Positions 36,788-46,219 of a DNA stretch of 64,000 nt are shown piece after piece (the stretch's first letter is position 1; each line of letters opens with the position of its first letter). Origin of the DNA: Planctomycetaceae bacterium (lineage in GTDB: Bacteria; Planctomycetota; Planctomycetia; Pirellulales; Lacipirellulaceae); assembly GCA_002702655.1 (NCBI GenBank), contig PABB01000008.1, forward strand, positions 62,001 to 126,000, given 5' to 3'. The position numbers were made by a program, and so were the translations under genes. The notes under the pieces are model-generated. The model saw only the letters and a program-made list of their open reading frames with translations. It was not told the DNA's origin and ran no database searches.

Positions 36788-39196
36788 CTACCAGTTCAGC
36801 GTCCCGCCAGCCAGGAACATATTGGCCGTACCGCTGGTCAGCCCCGCAGAGAGGTCGTCGTAGTCAAAGTTGACATACCGCAGATAAAGATTGGCGAGCA
36901 ACCGCGGTTGCCAGTCGATCCCTGCCGTCCAGCGCTGGGTTTGCACGCGCACGTCCGACAAAAACGGCAGTTGCGACCAATCGGCTCCTGCCGTCGATGC
37001 CGGCACGGCAAACACGTTGGAGCCGCGGTTCCACTCGTATCCCCCGACGAATTGAATGTTCCTTCTCCAGGCATAGCTGGAGTTCAAACTGAGCAGATTG
37101 TTACGCCCGCCGTAGCTCCACGTCGACGTCTCCGTTTCGGTGGGATCGCCGCGGTTGGCGCCCAAGGTGATGTCTTGATCGATCCAGTTCGAGTAGAACG
37201 CATAGGCTCCCGTAAAGGACAGTCGCGGCGTCGGGGCGTACCATATGGAACAGTTGATCGGGTAGTTGTTTTCCGAGAAGTTGGCGTACTCGGAGTAGTG
37301 CCAGCTATTAGCTAAGCTGAACTGCGCGGTCGCCATGAAATTGCCGGCGGGCGTCCACGATCCGCCAATGTCGACGACGTGCTGTTGTTCCGGCAGATTC
37401 GAATTGAAGGCCCCGGTGACGTCGACGTCGTCTTCACTGTACTCGCTCACTCCGATCAGCGGCGTGTCAATGAACCGCACCTTGTAGCGGACGAACGAGC
37501 GCAGCTCTCGGGACCAGCGCGTAGTGGGCCCCAGCATGATCTGGTGCGTCACGGTGTCCGGTTGCTCGAAAACCGAGTTCGCCGTCTCGTAGCGCGCGAA
37601 GTCGCGTTCCAATTGGTAGTACTCATAACCGGCGGCAACCGTGGTCCCGTCCCGGAACCCGAAATCCCCGTAGCCCGTACGCTGATTGCGGGACGGATCC
37701 CAGTTGCCTTTGAATCCCGCGCGGATCCGTGCGTAGTCGACAGGATGCCTGAGCGAGTCTTGGTCGTACGTGCTATCGGGAGCGTAGGGCGGGGTTGTCA
37801 AAAACTCTGTCGGCAGTTCGTTCTTCTGCTCGTTGTAATTGACGTAGGCGGTGAGATTCACCTCCTCGAGAGCATCGTTCATCAGCCGCAAGTCGTAGCC
37901 GTCATAACTGCGATGCGTGTCGCGAAACTCGTTGTGCGTATCGCCGGTATAGAGATTGGCGTACAAGCGGTTGTTCTCGGTGAGCGTCGCTCCGACCTTC
38001 AGTCGGTCGATCTGCGTGTAGTTCTCGGGGACCAAGGCGTAGGCGTAGTCGGGCCCGAGGGTCCCGCTCGACGGCGAGAAGCCGAAGCGACTGTACTGTC
38101 GCGTAGCCAGTTCGTCGCTCTGGCCAAAACTGCGCATCGTGCGAGAGTACTCGACTGTCACGTTTTCGAATCGCGCTTCTATGACCGGTTCGATTTCCAT
38201 AGTCAGCCAATCGATCGACTGGCTCTGGCTGACGACGTGGCACGTATTGCCGGCCGCGCCTCCGGAAGCGAAGCAGTGGGCGACCGCATTGGTTTGTCGC
38301 TCGCCGAATTTGCGCATGCCCCAAAGATTCAGTCGCCACTTCAGGTTGTCCGTAATGTCGCCCTTGAAGCGAGCATCGAGTTGTTGGACCCGAATCGCAT
38401 AATCATCGCCCACGTTCAGGTCTTGACTCACGACGTTGTCGTCCGGCCCCGGCGGCGTCGGATTGTCGAGATCGTAGCCGGGAAGCGGATCGTGATCTAA
38501 GCGGCGCTGATAGCGCTGATACCTGACATTGGCCGAGAGCCTTGGTCCGTAGTAATTGAGGAACGCGTCATTGGCTTCTTGATCGAGCCCCGTCAGCGTC
38601 ATGTCGACGGTCCGCACGCCATCGCTCCTGATCCCGTCAACGTCCCAGAACGGCGATGGCCGCAGGCTTTGATACTCGCCGACCTTCGTGGGCGAGCCGT
38701 CGGTCGACATTCCCCACCAGCCGAAGCGGACGGCCGAATCGGACCGATAAACGGGCGTGCCCCACACGTCGCAGCAAGAATCGTTGGAGACCCAGGTTCC
38801 GGCGTCAGTGAGATAACAGTTCCCGTGCGACGTCCCGCAAGGGTGTTGCCGCCAGCGACTGGTGGTGCAGTCGGGTTGACAATCTTCGGGCCACCGGTCC
38901 AACATCGGGACCTTGCAGCGGCAATAACAGACGGAATGAAAGCCCCGCATGGGATAATCGTCGCCGTCCGCAGGGTCGGGCTCCGCTGCGACGTTGAGTG
39001 ACGCCAACGCCAGTTCTGTCGCCGCCGACAACGTCTCCGGCGAGTCGCCTGCCAGCTCGCCGTGACTGGAGTCGGCCTCCCAGGGGAGAGTCGGAGCTGA
39101 GCCCAAATAGTCCTCGATCGAGAGGATCGAGTCGCTCGCCAGCGCCGGATCGACCGGCGCAAGGAGGAACGCAAGCAGCAGAATGTAACGTCGCAT
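36788..39196 (-). CDS. Large outer-membrane beta-barrel of a porin-cytochrome conduit (MtrB/PioB-like)
   Basis: 802 residues. A signal peptide (MRRYILLLAFLLAPVDPALA) is followed by an N-terminal region with nine cysteines between about residues 88 and 150 (it begins CYCRCK and ends DSCCDVW). From about 200 to the end, alternating polar/aromatic strands with Tyr/Trp girdles run through, such as RLSANVRYQRYQRRLDHD, NLTAYVNYNEQ and RSFVRYKVRF, and the last residue is Trp, as in outer-membrane barrel signals. Size and neighbourhood (a 14-haem cytochrome 131 bases upstream) match MtrB/PioB barrels, which sheath a multihaem wire across the outer membrane. MtrB needs an N-terminal CxxC; here the Cys content is much higher. 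Family assignment rests on architecture, not on a clear motif. Confidence 0.68.
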   Translation of the reverse strand: MRRYILLLAFLLAPVDPALASDSILSIEDYLGSAPTLPWEADSSHGELAGDSPETLSAATELALASLNVAAEPDPADGDDYPMRGFHSVCYCRCKVPMLDRWPEDCQPDCTTSRWRQHPCGTSHGNCYLTDAGTWVSNDSCCDVWGTPVYRSDSAVRFGWWGMSTDGSPTKVGEYQSLRPSPFWDVDGIRSDGVRTVDMTLTGLDQEANDAFLNYYGPRLSANVRYQRYQRRLDHDPLPGYDLDNPTPPGPDDNVVSQDLNVGDDYAIRVQQLDARFKGDITDNLKWRLNLWGMRKFGERQTNAVAHCFASGGAAGNTCHVVSQSQSIDWLTMEIEPVIEARFENVTVEYSRTMRSFGQSDELATRQYSRFGFSPSSGTLGPDYAYALVPENYTQIDRLKVGATLTENNRLYANLYTGDTHNEFRDTHRSYDGYDLRLMNDALEEVNLTAYVNYNEQKNELPTEFLTTPPYAPDSTYDQDSLRHPVDYARIRAGFKGNWDPSRNQRTGYGDFGFRDGTTVAAGYEYYQLERDFARYETANSVFEQPDTVTHQIMLGPTTRWSRELRSFVRYKVRFIDTPLIGVSEYSEDDVDVTGAFNSNLPEQQHVVDIGGSWTPAGNFMATAQFSLANSWHYSEYANFSENNYPINCSIWYAPTPRLSFTGAYAFYSNWIDQDITLGANRGDPTETETSTWSYGGRNNLLSLNSSYAWRRNIQFVGGYEWNRGSNVFAVPASTAGADWSQLPFLSDVRVQTQRWTAGIDWQPRLLANLYLRYVNFDYDDLSAGLTSGTANMFLAGGTLNW

Positions 39197-39327
39197 GATC
39201 GGGGCCCCCGTGGACGGTTTCGCCGCCGGCCGAAAACGGCGCGCGGCAGACTGGCGTCCAACAGTCTAGCTGTCGTTATTGACCTGGATGGACTTTCATG
39301 TCTTCGGATGCTTGGATGACGGGAGTG

Positions 39328-40830
39328 CTACCTGAGCATGGCGTTCGGCAAATGCGGCGTCGGCAAGTCGCTTCCATGGATCTGTTGATGGCATTGCGTG
39401 CAATCTGAATAGAAGTCCGCTTGCAGGCTGGGATCCGTGCCGACATCCTGCATTAAGTCGCTGTCATGAAAATTCGGTCCCTTGCGGTGCCCCGTGTGGC
39501 AGCGCAGGCACAAGAACGTGGGTTGCTGATGCAGTAGGTTGTTGGCCACCGTGCCGTGGGCGTCATGGCAGATCGAGCAGTCTTCCGTCACGGGCGGATG
39601 CTCGTAGGCAAACGGTCCTTGCTTATCGGCGTGGCAGCGATAGCACACCATATTCAGCGTCGGTTCGCGGAGGTTGCCTTGCGTTTGGCCGTGCGGATCA
39701 TGGCAATCCGAACACAGCATCTTGCCTTCCTTAATCGGATGATGCGAAGGCATCGCGTTCTTGGCGTAGACGTCCTGGTGGCACCTGTAGCAAGCTGTCA
39801 TCTCATCGACCGACATCGGCAACCGGCTGCGGCGGGCCACGTTGGTATGCTGCATGTTGAGCGTCTGTTGCACCCGCTGATCAGGATGAGGATTGTGGCA
39901 ATCAACGCAAGCCACGCCAAACTGGGAGTGTGTCGATGAATGCCACGCCATGGTTGGCGAATTGTTGTCGTGGCATTGCAGGCAAAGGTCGGTCCTGGTT
40001 TCTTGTCGGATTTGTCCGTGGGGATTGTGACACGTCGTACAATCCATTCCCGCCGCGCCGCAAATCTGATGCGATGCAGCGATTTGCTGTTGGTGTGACA
40101 TATTGGAGTGACAGCGATAGCAGATCTGCGGAGTCAGCGCGCCGAGCTTGGCGGATTTCGCCCTGATGGCATTCATGTCCGCCGGCGGCAGTTCTTCCAG
40201 GCTGACGAGGCGAACCGATTCGCCTTCCTCCGATGACGGAGCGACCTGGGCAAGAGCCGCCACGGCCGTTCCCGGCGGGACGTTGTAGTGGGACGTATGA
40301 CAGTCGGTGCAGCTCACTCCATTGTGGGCGTGCGGCGAGGTTCGCCAGGAGCCCGTGGACGCGCACGCGTCCTGTTCGTGGCACTTCAGGCACAATTCCG
40401 ATTTCTCGGGAGGGAGCAGACTCTTGAAGCTCAGAATCGTATCGGGTTCCTTGCCGCGCGTTTTTAGATGGCGGCTCGCCGGGCCGTGGCATTGCTCGCA
40501 AGACGTTTCTCGGTGAACGTTTTCATGGAACGTCTTGACGTAGGTCTCGTGACAGGTCATGCACAGGCTGTCGTCGTTCACGTATTCGGCGTCTGCGACG
40601 ACAGGAGTCGCGACCTTGAGCGAGGGCAGGGTCGCTTCTTGCCAGTACGGCTGCGGATAGGGGCCATACGGATTCTCTTCCACCGACGGCGGCTTGCCGT
40701 CGGTGTATCCCTGACGCGGCGACCGGCAGGAGATCGTCGTCGACAACAACATCGCCGCGAACAGCAGACTGCAGGTCCAGCCCGCGATTTTTCTGATGAG
40801 CTGATCAGTGCACACGTTTCTTGAATCCAT
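39328..40830 (-). CDS. 14-haem c-type cytochrome, lipoprotein
   Basis: 500 residues with fourteen CXXCH motifs counted in sequence order (CMTCH, CEQCH, CLKCH, CTDCH, CYRCH, CTTCH, CLQCH, CVDCH, CYRCH, CSDCH, CYRCH, CSICH, CLRCH, CTQCH). The N-terminus has a hydrophobic helix ending LLSTTISC, with C35 a likely lipidated cysteine. The many CxxCHxPHG units resemble the DmsE/MtrA family of periplasmic decahaem cytochromes, extended by four haems. It is followed by the barrel gene on the same strand. I infer that it is the electron wire partner of that barrel, anchored by lipid to the outer membrane. The haem count is direct; the redox role is inference. Confidence 0.88.
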   Translation of the reverse strand: MDSRNVCTDQLIRKIAGWTCSLLFAAMLLSTTISCRSPRQGYTDGKPPSVEENPYGPYPQPYWQEATLPSLKVATPVVADAEYVNDDSLCMTCHETYVKTFHENVHRETSCEQCHGPASRHLKTRGKEPDTILSFKSLLPPEKSELCLKCHEQDACASTGSWRTSPHAHNGVSCTDCHTSHYNVPPGTAVAALAQVAPSSEEGESVRLVSLEELPPADMNAIRAKSAKLGALTPQICYRCHSNMSHQQQIAASHQICGAAGMDCTTCHNPHGQIRQETRTDLCLQCHDNNSPTMAWHSSTHSQFGVACVDCHNPHPDQRVQQTLNMQHTNVARRSRLPMSVDEMTACYRCHQDVYAKNAMPSHHPIKEGKMLCSDCHDPHGQTQGNLREPTLNMVCYRCHADKQGPFAYEHPPVTEDCSICHDAHGTVANNLLHQQPTFLCLRCHTGHRKGPNFHDSDLMQDVGTDPSLQADFYSDCTQCHQQIHGSDLPTPHLPNAMLR

Positions 40831-41471
40831 TCAGAATGGAACTGATCCTGCCCTGCTGCTTCATGCGCAGGCGCAACCCCCCCAATCGGCAGAAGTGTTG
40901 CAACTAACATTCTTTAAGTCGATAGGACCCTCGAGGTTTCTTTTGCCCAACTTGTGAAGAAGTGCGGGTGAGTGGCCGCCGCTAGCGTCGCGGCTGTATG
41001 CTGGCATCGCACCCCGGCAGAATGAGCGGCCTTTGGGTAAGCTGGGAGCTTGGTCGTGCCGGCGACTGCTCGGCATCACCAAGGTTCTCAAAAAGTCGCC
41101 GCTGCCAGAGCTAGCGATTCGTGCGCATCACCCTGCTAGCCGATCGTGGCCGGATATGCGAGGTCGTCTGCGAGTGGTCGCGGCATCGTGCTGCGCTGGT
41201 TGGCTGCGGCGATGAAATCGGAGCTTACCGCGCTGGCCGCAAGGGTTGCGCCTGCGCAGCGGAGCGCCGCCGGCCAGGCGTTCACTCCCCGGGACCTCGG
41301 GCCAGTTTCCAGGGGAAGGTGGGTCGTCACCACGAAGCTGTGCCGCGCCGAGCCCTGGCGTGCGAGGTCAACCAGCAACCCCGGCGCCCGCCTTGCCGGC
41401 CGGGGCGTCGCCCAGTTCCTGCTCGGCCCGGCGCCAGGGGCGATGATTGACCGAAATGCGGCGAGAAGACT
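40831..41471. other. Gene-poor gap within the cytochrome region
   Basis: 641 bases between the CcsBA fusion and the 14-haem cytochrome, both on the minus strand. No gene is supportable; an overlapping plus-strand frame is antisense to the fusion gene. It should contain the promoter of the cytochrome-barrel pair. Confidence 0.45.
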
Positions 41472-44400
41472 TCAGACGGCGTTGCCGGTCTCCGACGCCT
41501 GCTTGCTGCCGGGAAGGCGATTGGTCAGCGTGCCGAGCAGCATCACTGCCAACTGGCTGGTCACGAACCACAGCAGCCACTTGTCACGTCCTTCGGTGAA
41601 GCCGTACGAATGGAGCCCCACGTTCATCAGGTTGACGCCGAACCAAGACCAAGCGGTCACGACATTGCCGAAGATCGCCAAAACGGCAAGTCCCCGCTGT
41701 GCAATCATGCCGCCCCAGCGGGCGTGGAGAATCAGGGCGTTCCAGAGCACGATGATTAGCGCCCCGTTTTCTTTGGGGTCCCATCCCCAGAATCGTCCCC
41801 AGGAGTCGTCGGCCCACAGCCCTCCCAGCACCGTGCCGATGAAGCTGAAGAAAATCGCGAAGCAAAGAGTGCCGTAGATCATGCGGCTTAGTTGCTTCGC
41901 CCCGTCGTCGTCAAGCCGCCTGAGCCATGCGGCCAACACGTACACGATTCCCATAACGCCCGCCAGGAAAGTCGTTGAATAACCAAGCGTGATGCACACG
42001 ACGTGCGTGGCCAGCCAGAATTGGGTATCCAAAACTGCCTGCAGGACTTTGAACGTGTCGCCATCCCCGGCCAGATTGTAGGCCACAAACAAGGTGGGAA
42101 ATCCGACCACGGCCGCCACGAGATTGCCGAATCCGCGACGGCTGACGTATTCGTCGACGAGGGCGAACAACACGGCGCCCCAGCCGATGAACACAGCCGA
42201 AGAGTAAAGATTTGTAACGGGCGGGCGACCGGAGATATAAATCCGCGAGCCGAGGGCGAACGTGTGCAGCAGGAACGTAAACCACAGCAGCCAGTTGGCG
42301 GCGCGGTTGAAGACGGTATGCCATCCCAGCCACGAGCAAGCGACCAGCGCAAAGCAGACCAGGTACAAGGACATCGCCACCACGAACGGGTTGAAATGGT
42401 TGAAGTAGGCTTCGAAGGCAATGCGTCGCAGGCGCAGGCTTTCCGCGGGCTTGCGTTGTCCCACGAAGGAATCCACGGAATTGCGATGGGCCTGCAAAGT
42501 CGCCTGGAACTTGGCGTCCGCCGCCGCCCGTTCGTTGATGATGTCTTGGTAGGTCGCCAGGGAGGAATTGAATTTCCCGAGGTTGCCCTGGCGGTAGGCT
42601 TGCAGGATCGACCGAAACGCGGGCGTCGCCTTGTTCACGGGGCGCCCGAAGCGCTTGTCGAGCAGCCAATCTCGCTCGGCGCTAATCAGCAGTTCCCAAG
42701 GTTGATCGGGCGCCATCGGCGGAATCGCGCGCGGGCCGATGTTCCCGATCCGATCGATTTCCTGCGCGAGCAACGCCAGATCGGCCTGCAAGTATTCGTC
42801 GGAATCGGTGCGAACAACGGGCGCCGCAAAGGAACCCTGAATCAGGTTGTAGAGCATGATCTTGTTGCCCAACTCCATGAACTTCCGCTGCGTGAGCGTG
42901 CGCCGGTCTTCCGGCACCTCGCTCGCCAGCTGCCACTGGCGGGCGACTTCTTGGCGACAAGCGGCGAGCTCCGACACGGTGTACCTGAAGCCAGAGCGAG
43001 GTTCGAGGTTGAGCGTGCGCAGGACTTCCAGGTTCTCGACGCGAAACACCCGGTAATTCTGCGCGTCCGGTGATTTGGTGATGTAGTCAAGAAACCAGCG
43101 AATCGCCGAGAACTTGGTTGTGGCTGCGGAGTTGGCCGAATAGGCGGAGTCCGCGACCAACTCGACCTTGTCGCGATCGGAGAAGACCGTGAGCAAGTTG
43201 CGGGCCAGCGTGTCCATGGGCTGAATGCGTCCCTCGTACGCCACCGGCAGTTTGCCAAACTGATAGACTTGCATCGCGGCGGGGCGGGCCTGCGGAGATC
43301 GAGCTTGCCCGGCGGCCCAGCCCGCGAAGACCAGCGTGATGAGCAGCGGGACCCAAATGTTCGGATTCCGCCAATCCGCCAGCAACTCAGCGAACGAATG
43401 GTATTCGGACCGTTCGGCGGTTTTCGTCTTGCGGCCGGCAAAGCGACGAAGCGTTTGGCCGAAGTGGAACAGCATGCCGGCGCCGACTAGCATGCAGGCC
43501 ACGTAGGGGATCATCCAGCCGGTATTGGAGACCACCTGCAAGACCGTCCCCCGTTCGGTCTCTTTGTCCCAGTCGGCTTGATACAGCGTGTCGCCGCCGT
43601 AGCGAAGCGGATTGTTCATCCAAATCTTGCGTTGTTGATCGACGTTGTTTGCCGGATCAGTCAGTCGCACCTCGGAGGAGAAGTTTTTGGCCGTCTGAGT
43701 GCCGACGTAACGGTCGAAACGGAAATCAACCAGATGGACCGAGTAGGACTTGGGGATCCGCTTGCAACGCATCTCCAATTCGATGGGCTTCCCGTCGACT
43801 TCGATGCCGTCGACCAGACCCATGGCCGAAGAATACGTCCATACGAGGTAGGTTCCCAGGGAGCGACGATCCTGGCCGGCCAAAACCTCGATGCAGGCCG
43901 CGGGCAGATCGATCGCCTGATCCATGCCCGTATTGCGAGGACGCTCCTCGGCGATTCGCAGGCTGCCCCATCCTGCCGTGGCGGTCGGGGTCTCGCCGGG
44001 TTGCGCCATGCGGATCTCGGCGTTGGGCAGAAACGTTACCACCCTCAGCGCCAGGGACAAGCTCGGCACTTCAATCACGTCGCCCGAAGACGCCGCTTCC
44101 TCCATCAAACTGGTCGGGATCACGGTCACTTTGTCGACCTGCGCGTCCGATTTATCGGTCAGCGCAAGTTCCGTCGAGCGAATGTCCTCGGCAAAGTTGA
44201 CGGTCTGGCCTTCGGCAATCTGCATTCGCGACTCCTCCGCGGTGAGCCCTGTATGCAGTTCGCTGAACATGATGAGGCCGATTCCGCCGTGGAGCAGGAC
44301 CACTCCTGCCCGCCGCCCAAAGACCAGATAGCATCCGGCCAGGAGCACCAGTCCCGCCGCGCCGCCTTTAATGAGTTGCCAGAGGATTCGCAATCCCGAG

Positions 44401-45095
44401 GGATCCAGTCGCACTTGCGGATGTGCGAACAGATAGATCGTCAAGCTCCCCAATAACAGGCAACTCGCGCAGCCCAGCCACCACAGCCAGCTGCCCGGCC
44501 CGCCAATCGCCGAGCGATGACTCACCGCCAGGCGATAGGCCAGCAGCAGCGCAGCTCCTCCAAGCGAGGCGAGTAGGCAGCGCCATAGTCCGTGGCAAAA
44601 CTCCGGCGACAACTGGCCCTTCACCGTATCGCCTAACCCGCTTTGCACGACAGCGTAGGTGATCAGCGACCCCACAGCGATTAATCCCCAGCCGAAGACA
44701 AGCTGTCGGCCGTGCCCCGCAATTTTGAACCGCACGATGTGCGCGGCGAGCAGATTCACGGCCAGCAGCGTCCCGAGGGTCCAGCCGCCTGGAAAGGGGA
44801 TCACGCCTCCCACGTCCCAGGCCCGGGGAAAGAAGACCTGCAACTCGATCCAGGCCACCCAAGAGCGGAAGTACTCGTGCACGACGTACCAAATGTCGTG
44901 GTCAATTTGGGCCAGCGTCCCGGCCAGGACCAAGATGATGCTCAACGCAAAAAGCATCACGGTCAGCCGCAAGGAAGCGGCGGCCGACGCGATCTCGCGA
45001 ACCGGATTCTCAGTCCAGTCGAGCAATGAATTGCCCGTCGATCGCCGATTGCTTGGGCCGGCGCCAGCAGGGAGTTCGGTGGCAGGCACAGTCAC
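41472..45095 (-). CDS. ccsBA: ResB-CcsA (System II) cytochrome c synthase fusion
   Basis: 1207 residues. The N-terminal ResB/CcsB half has helices at about 35-60, 80-105 and 125-220 and a large periplasmic domain to about 540. After a helix near 545 and another near 600 comes a second exported stretch of about 270 residues. The C-terminal CcsA half has eight or so helices and the WWD-type haem-handling motif WGRFWGWDPKENGALI near residue 1110, with conserved histidines in TFLLHTFALGSRIY and ALILHARWGG. CcsBA proteins export haem and ligate it to apocytochromes in the periplasm. Being upstream of the 14-haem gene, it is probably dedicated to the multihaem proteins here. Longer than the usual fusion (about 900-1050), mainly because of the central insert. 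Confidence 0.93.
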   Translation of the reverse strand: MTVPATELPAGAGPSNRRSTGNSLLDWTENPVREIASAAASLRLTVMLFALSIILVLAGTLAQIDHDIWYVVHEYFRSWVAWIELQVFFPRAWDVGGVIPFPGGWTLGTLLAVNLLAAHIVRFKIAGHGRQLVFGWGLIAVGSLITYAVVQSGLGDTVKGQLSPEFCHGLWRCLLASLGGAALLLAYRLAVSHRSAIGGPGSWLWWLGCASCLLLGSLTIYLFAHPQVRLDPSGLRILWQLIKGGAAGLVLLAGCYLVFGRRAGVVLLHGGIGLIMFSELHTGLTAEESRMQIAEGQTVNFAEDIRSTELALTDKSDAQVDKVTVIPTSLMEEAASSGDVIEVPSLSLALRVVTFLPNAEIRMAQPGETPTATAGWGSLRIAEERPRNTGMDQAIDLPAACIEVLAGQDRRSLGTYLVWTYSSAMGLVDGIEVDGKPIELEMRCKRIPKSYSVHLVDFRFDRYVGTQTAKNFSSEVRLTDPANNVDQQRKIWMNNPLRYGGDTLYQADWDKETERGTVLQVVSNTGWMIPYVACMLVGAGMLFHFGQTLRRFAGRKTKTAERSEYHSFAELLADWRNPNIWVPLLITLVFAGWAAGQARSPQARPAAMQVYQFGKLPVAYEGRIQPMDTLARNLLTVFSDRDKVELVADSAYSANSAATTKFSAIRWFLDYITKSPDAQNYRVFRVENLEVLRTLNLEPRSGFRYTVSELAACRQEVARQWQLASEVPEDRRTLTQRKFMELGNKIMLYNLIQGSFAAPVVRTDSDEYLQADLALLAQEIDRIGNIGPRAIPPMAPDQPWELLISAERDWLLDKRFGRPVNKATPAFRSILQAYRQGNLGKFNSSLATYQDIINERAAADAKFQATLQAHRNSVDSFVGQRKPAESLRLRRIAFEAYFNHFNPFVVAMSLYLVCFALVACSWLGWHTVFNRAANWLLWFTFLLHTFALGSRIYISGRPPVTNLYSSAVFIGWGAVLFALVDEYVSRRGFGNLVAAVVGFPTLFVAYNLAGDGDTFKVLQAVLDTQFWLATHVVCITLGYSTTFLAGVMGIVYVLAAWLRRLDDDGAKQLSRMIYGTLCFAIFFSFIGTVLGGLWADDSWGRFWGWDPKENGALIIVLWNALILHARWGGMIAQRGLAVLAIFGNVVTAWSWFGVNLMNVGLHSYGFTEGRDKWLLWFVTSQLAVMLLGTLTNRLPGSKQASETGNAV

Positions 45096-46219
45096 TAACT
45101 TTCGTAGTCGGGGGAATTTCTAAGGACGCAGGGGACGGGCTTTGAGCATGCTCGCCCTGACTGCTTGGCTGACCTCGACAAGGCGGGCGTGCCTTGGACG
45201 CCCCGGGGCATGCTCGGATGCGCAGCACGTTGGCTGCCACGGCGCGAGGTCTCCAGGACGCGCTTTCCAGCGGCGATTCGATCAATGCCAAGCAACGCGC
45301 CCGGCAAGAAACGAGCTACCGCTGAAAACGCCCTCGCGGCGCGTTGCGTTGCCGCGCAGTCGCATGGCCTCAGTGAGAAATCGCGGGTTGTCGCGGGAGC
45401 TTGCTGAGCGCGGGCCGACAGTCGCCGTATTCCGCGACGCGACGATGTTCGGCGCGGCGCTGTCGCTAAGGGCCAGGAGTTGGTCGGCGGAGCAAGAACT
45501 GGCCAATCCGCCGTCGCCGGCCACCATTGCACTCGCACGTTCTCCGTCGCGCTCAGGGTCGACCCAAGGCGCGGTCTGATCGAAGTCACGCCGCGACCCA
45601 ACGGCAAGCCGCTGCGCGCACGCCTGCTGTCGATCCGACGATCGTGGCGGGGCTTGAGCATCGTCTTGTGTATTGATTGCGGCAGCCGGGAAACGGCAGG
45701 GGCAAGCCGAGCGCTGACCGGCGACGGGGTCGCGGCTCCGCTGGCGACGCCATGCTTTCCACACCGTCGAGGCTTTGTTGGCGACGGGGCAGGGGGGCGT
45801 TCAGAGCAATCGTCAGGCGGACCAATGCCCGACGAACCGCTGACGCCTTCCGAGAGCGTCTCGCAGCAAGAGGCGACTCCCCGCGCTCCGAAAATTTTAC
45901 AGCAACGCCGAAGCTCTTCGCAAGGCGGGCGTCGCATCGCCGAGTTCGTTGTCCGATGCTGAGCGGACTGCCCCCCCAAATCCCCCCACCAGACCGGTCC
46001 CAGGAAGCGGCGAGTCGCGCAACGAGGCAGGCTTACCGGTTGGGTCCCGGCATCAGCGTCGAAATCGAGACTGCAAAGGCTCATTCGCTGCACAACCCTT
46101 GAGAGAGACCCGCTATTGCGATGGAGAGAATTCCCATACAGTATGTCTGGTGACGAAGCCGCGTTTCAATCGCCGGCGACGCCTATCCTGCTCCAGTTTA
46201 ACAAGCAGGAATCGAAGGC
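45096..46219. other. Long divergent region
   Basis: 1.1 kb between the divergent CcsBA gene and the first cytochrome b fusion. Long open frames occur on both strands, including one of over 300 codons on the minus strand, but their translations are Arg/Ser/Pro-rich without any domain, and they overlap each other. I support no gene. Promoters of both cytochrome transcripts must lie here; a weak TTGCGA-N17-CAGTAT pair is seen near 46116-46144. Confidence 0.4.

Noticed and set aside
45095-46093. Long minus-strand frame of over 300 codons upstream of CcsBA
   Set aside because: Arg/Ser/Pro/Cys-rich composition, no helix or domain pattern, and equally long frames on the opposite strand. A high-GC artefact.
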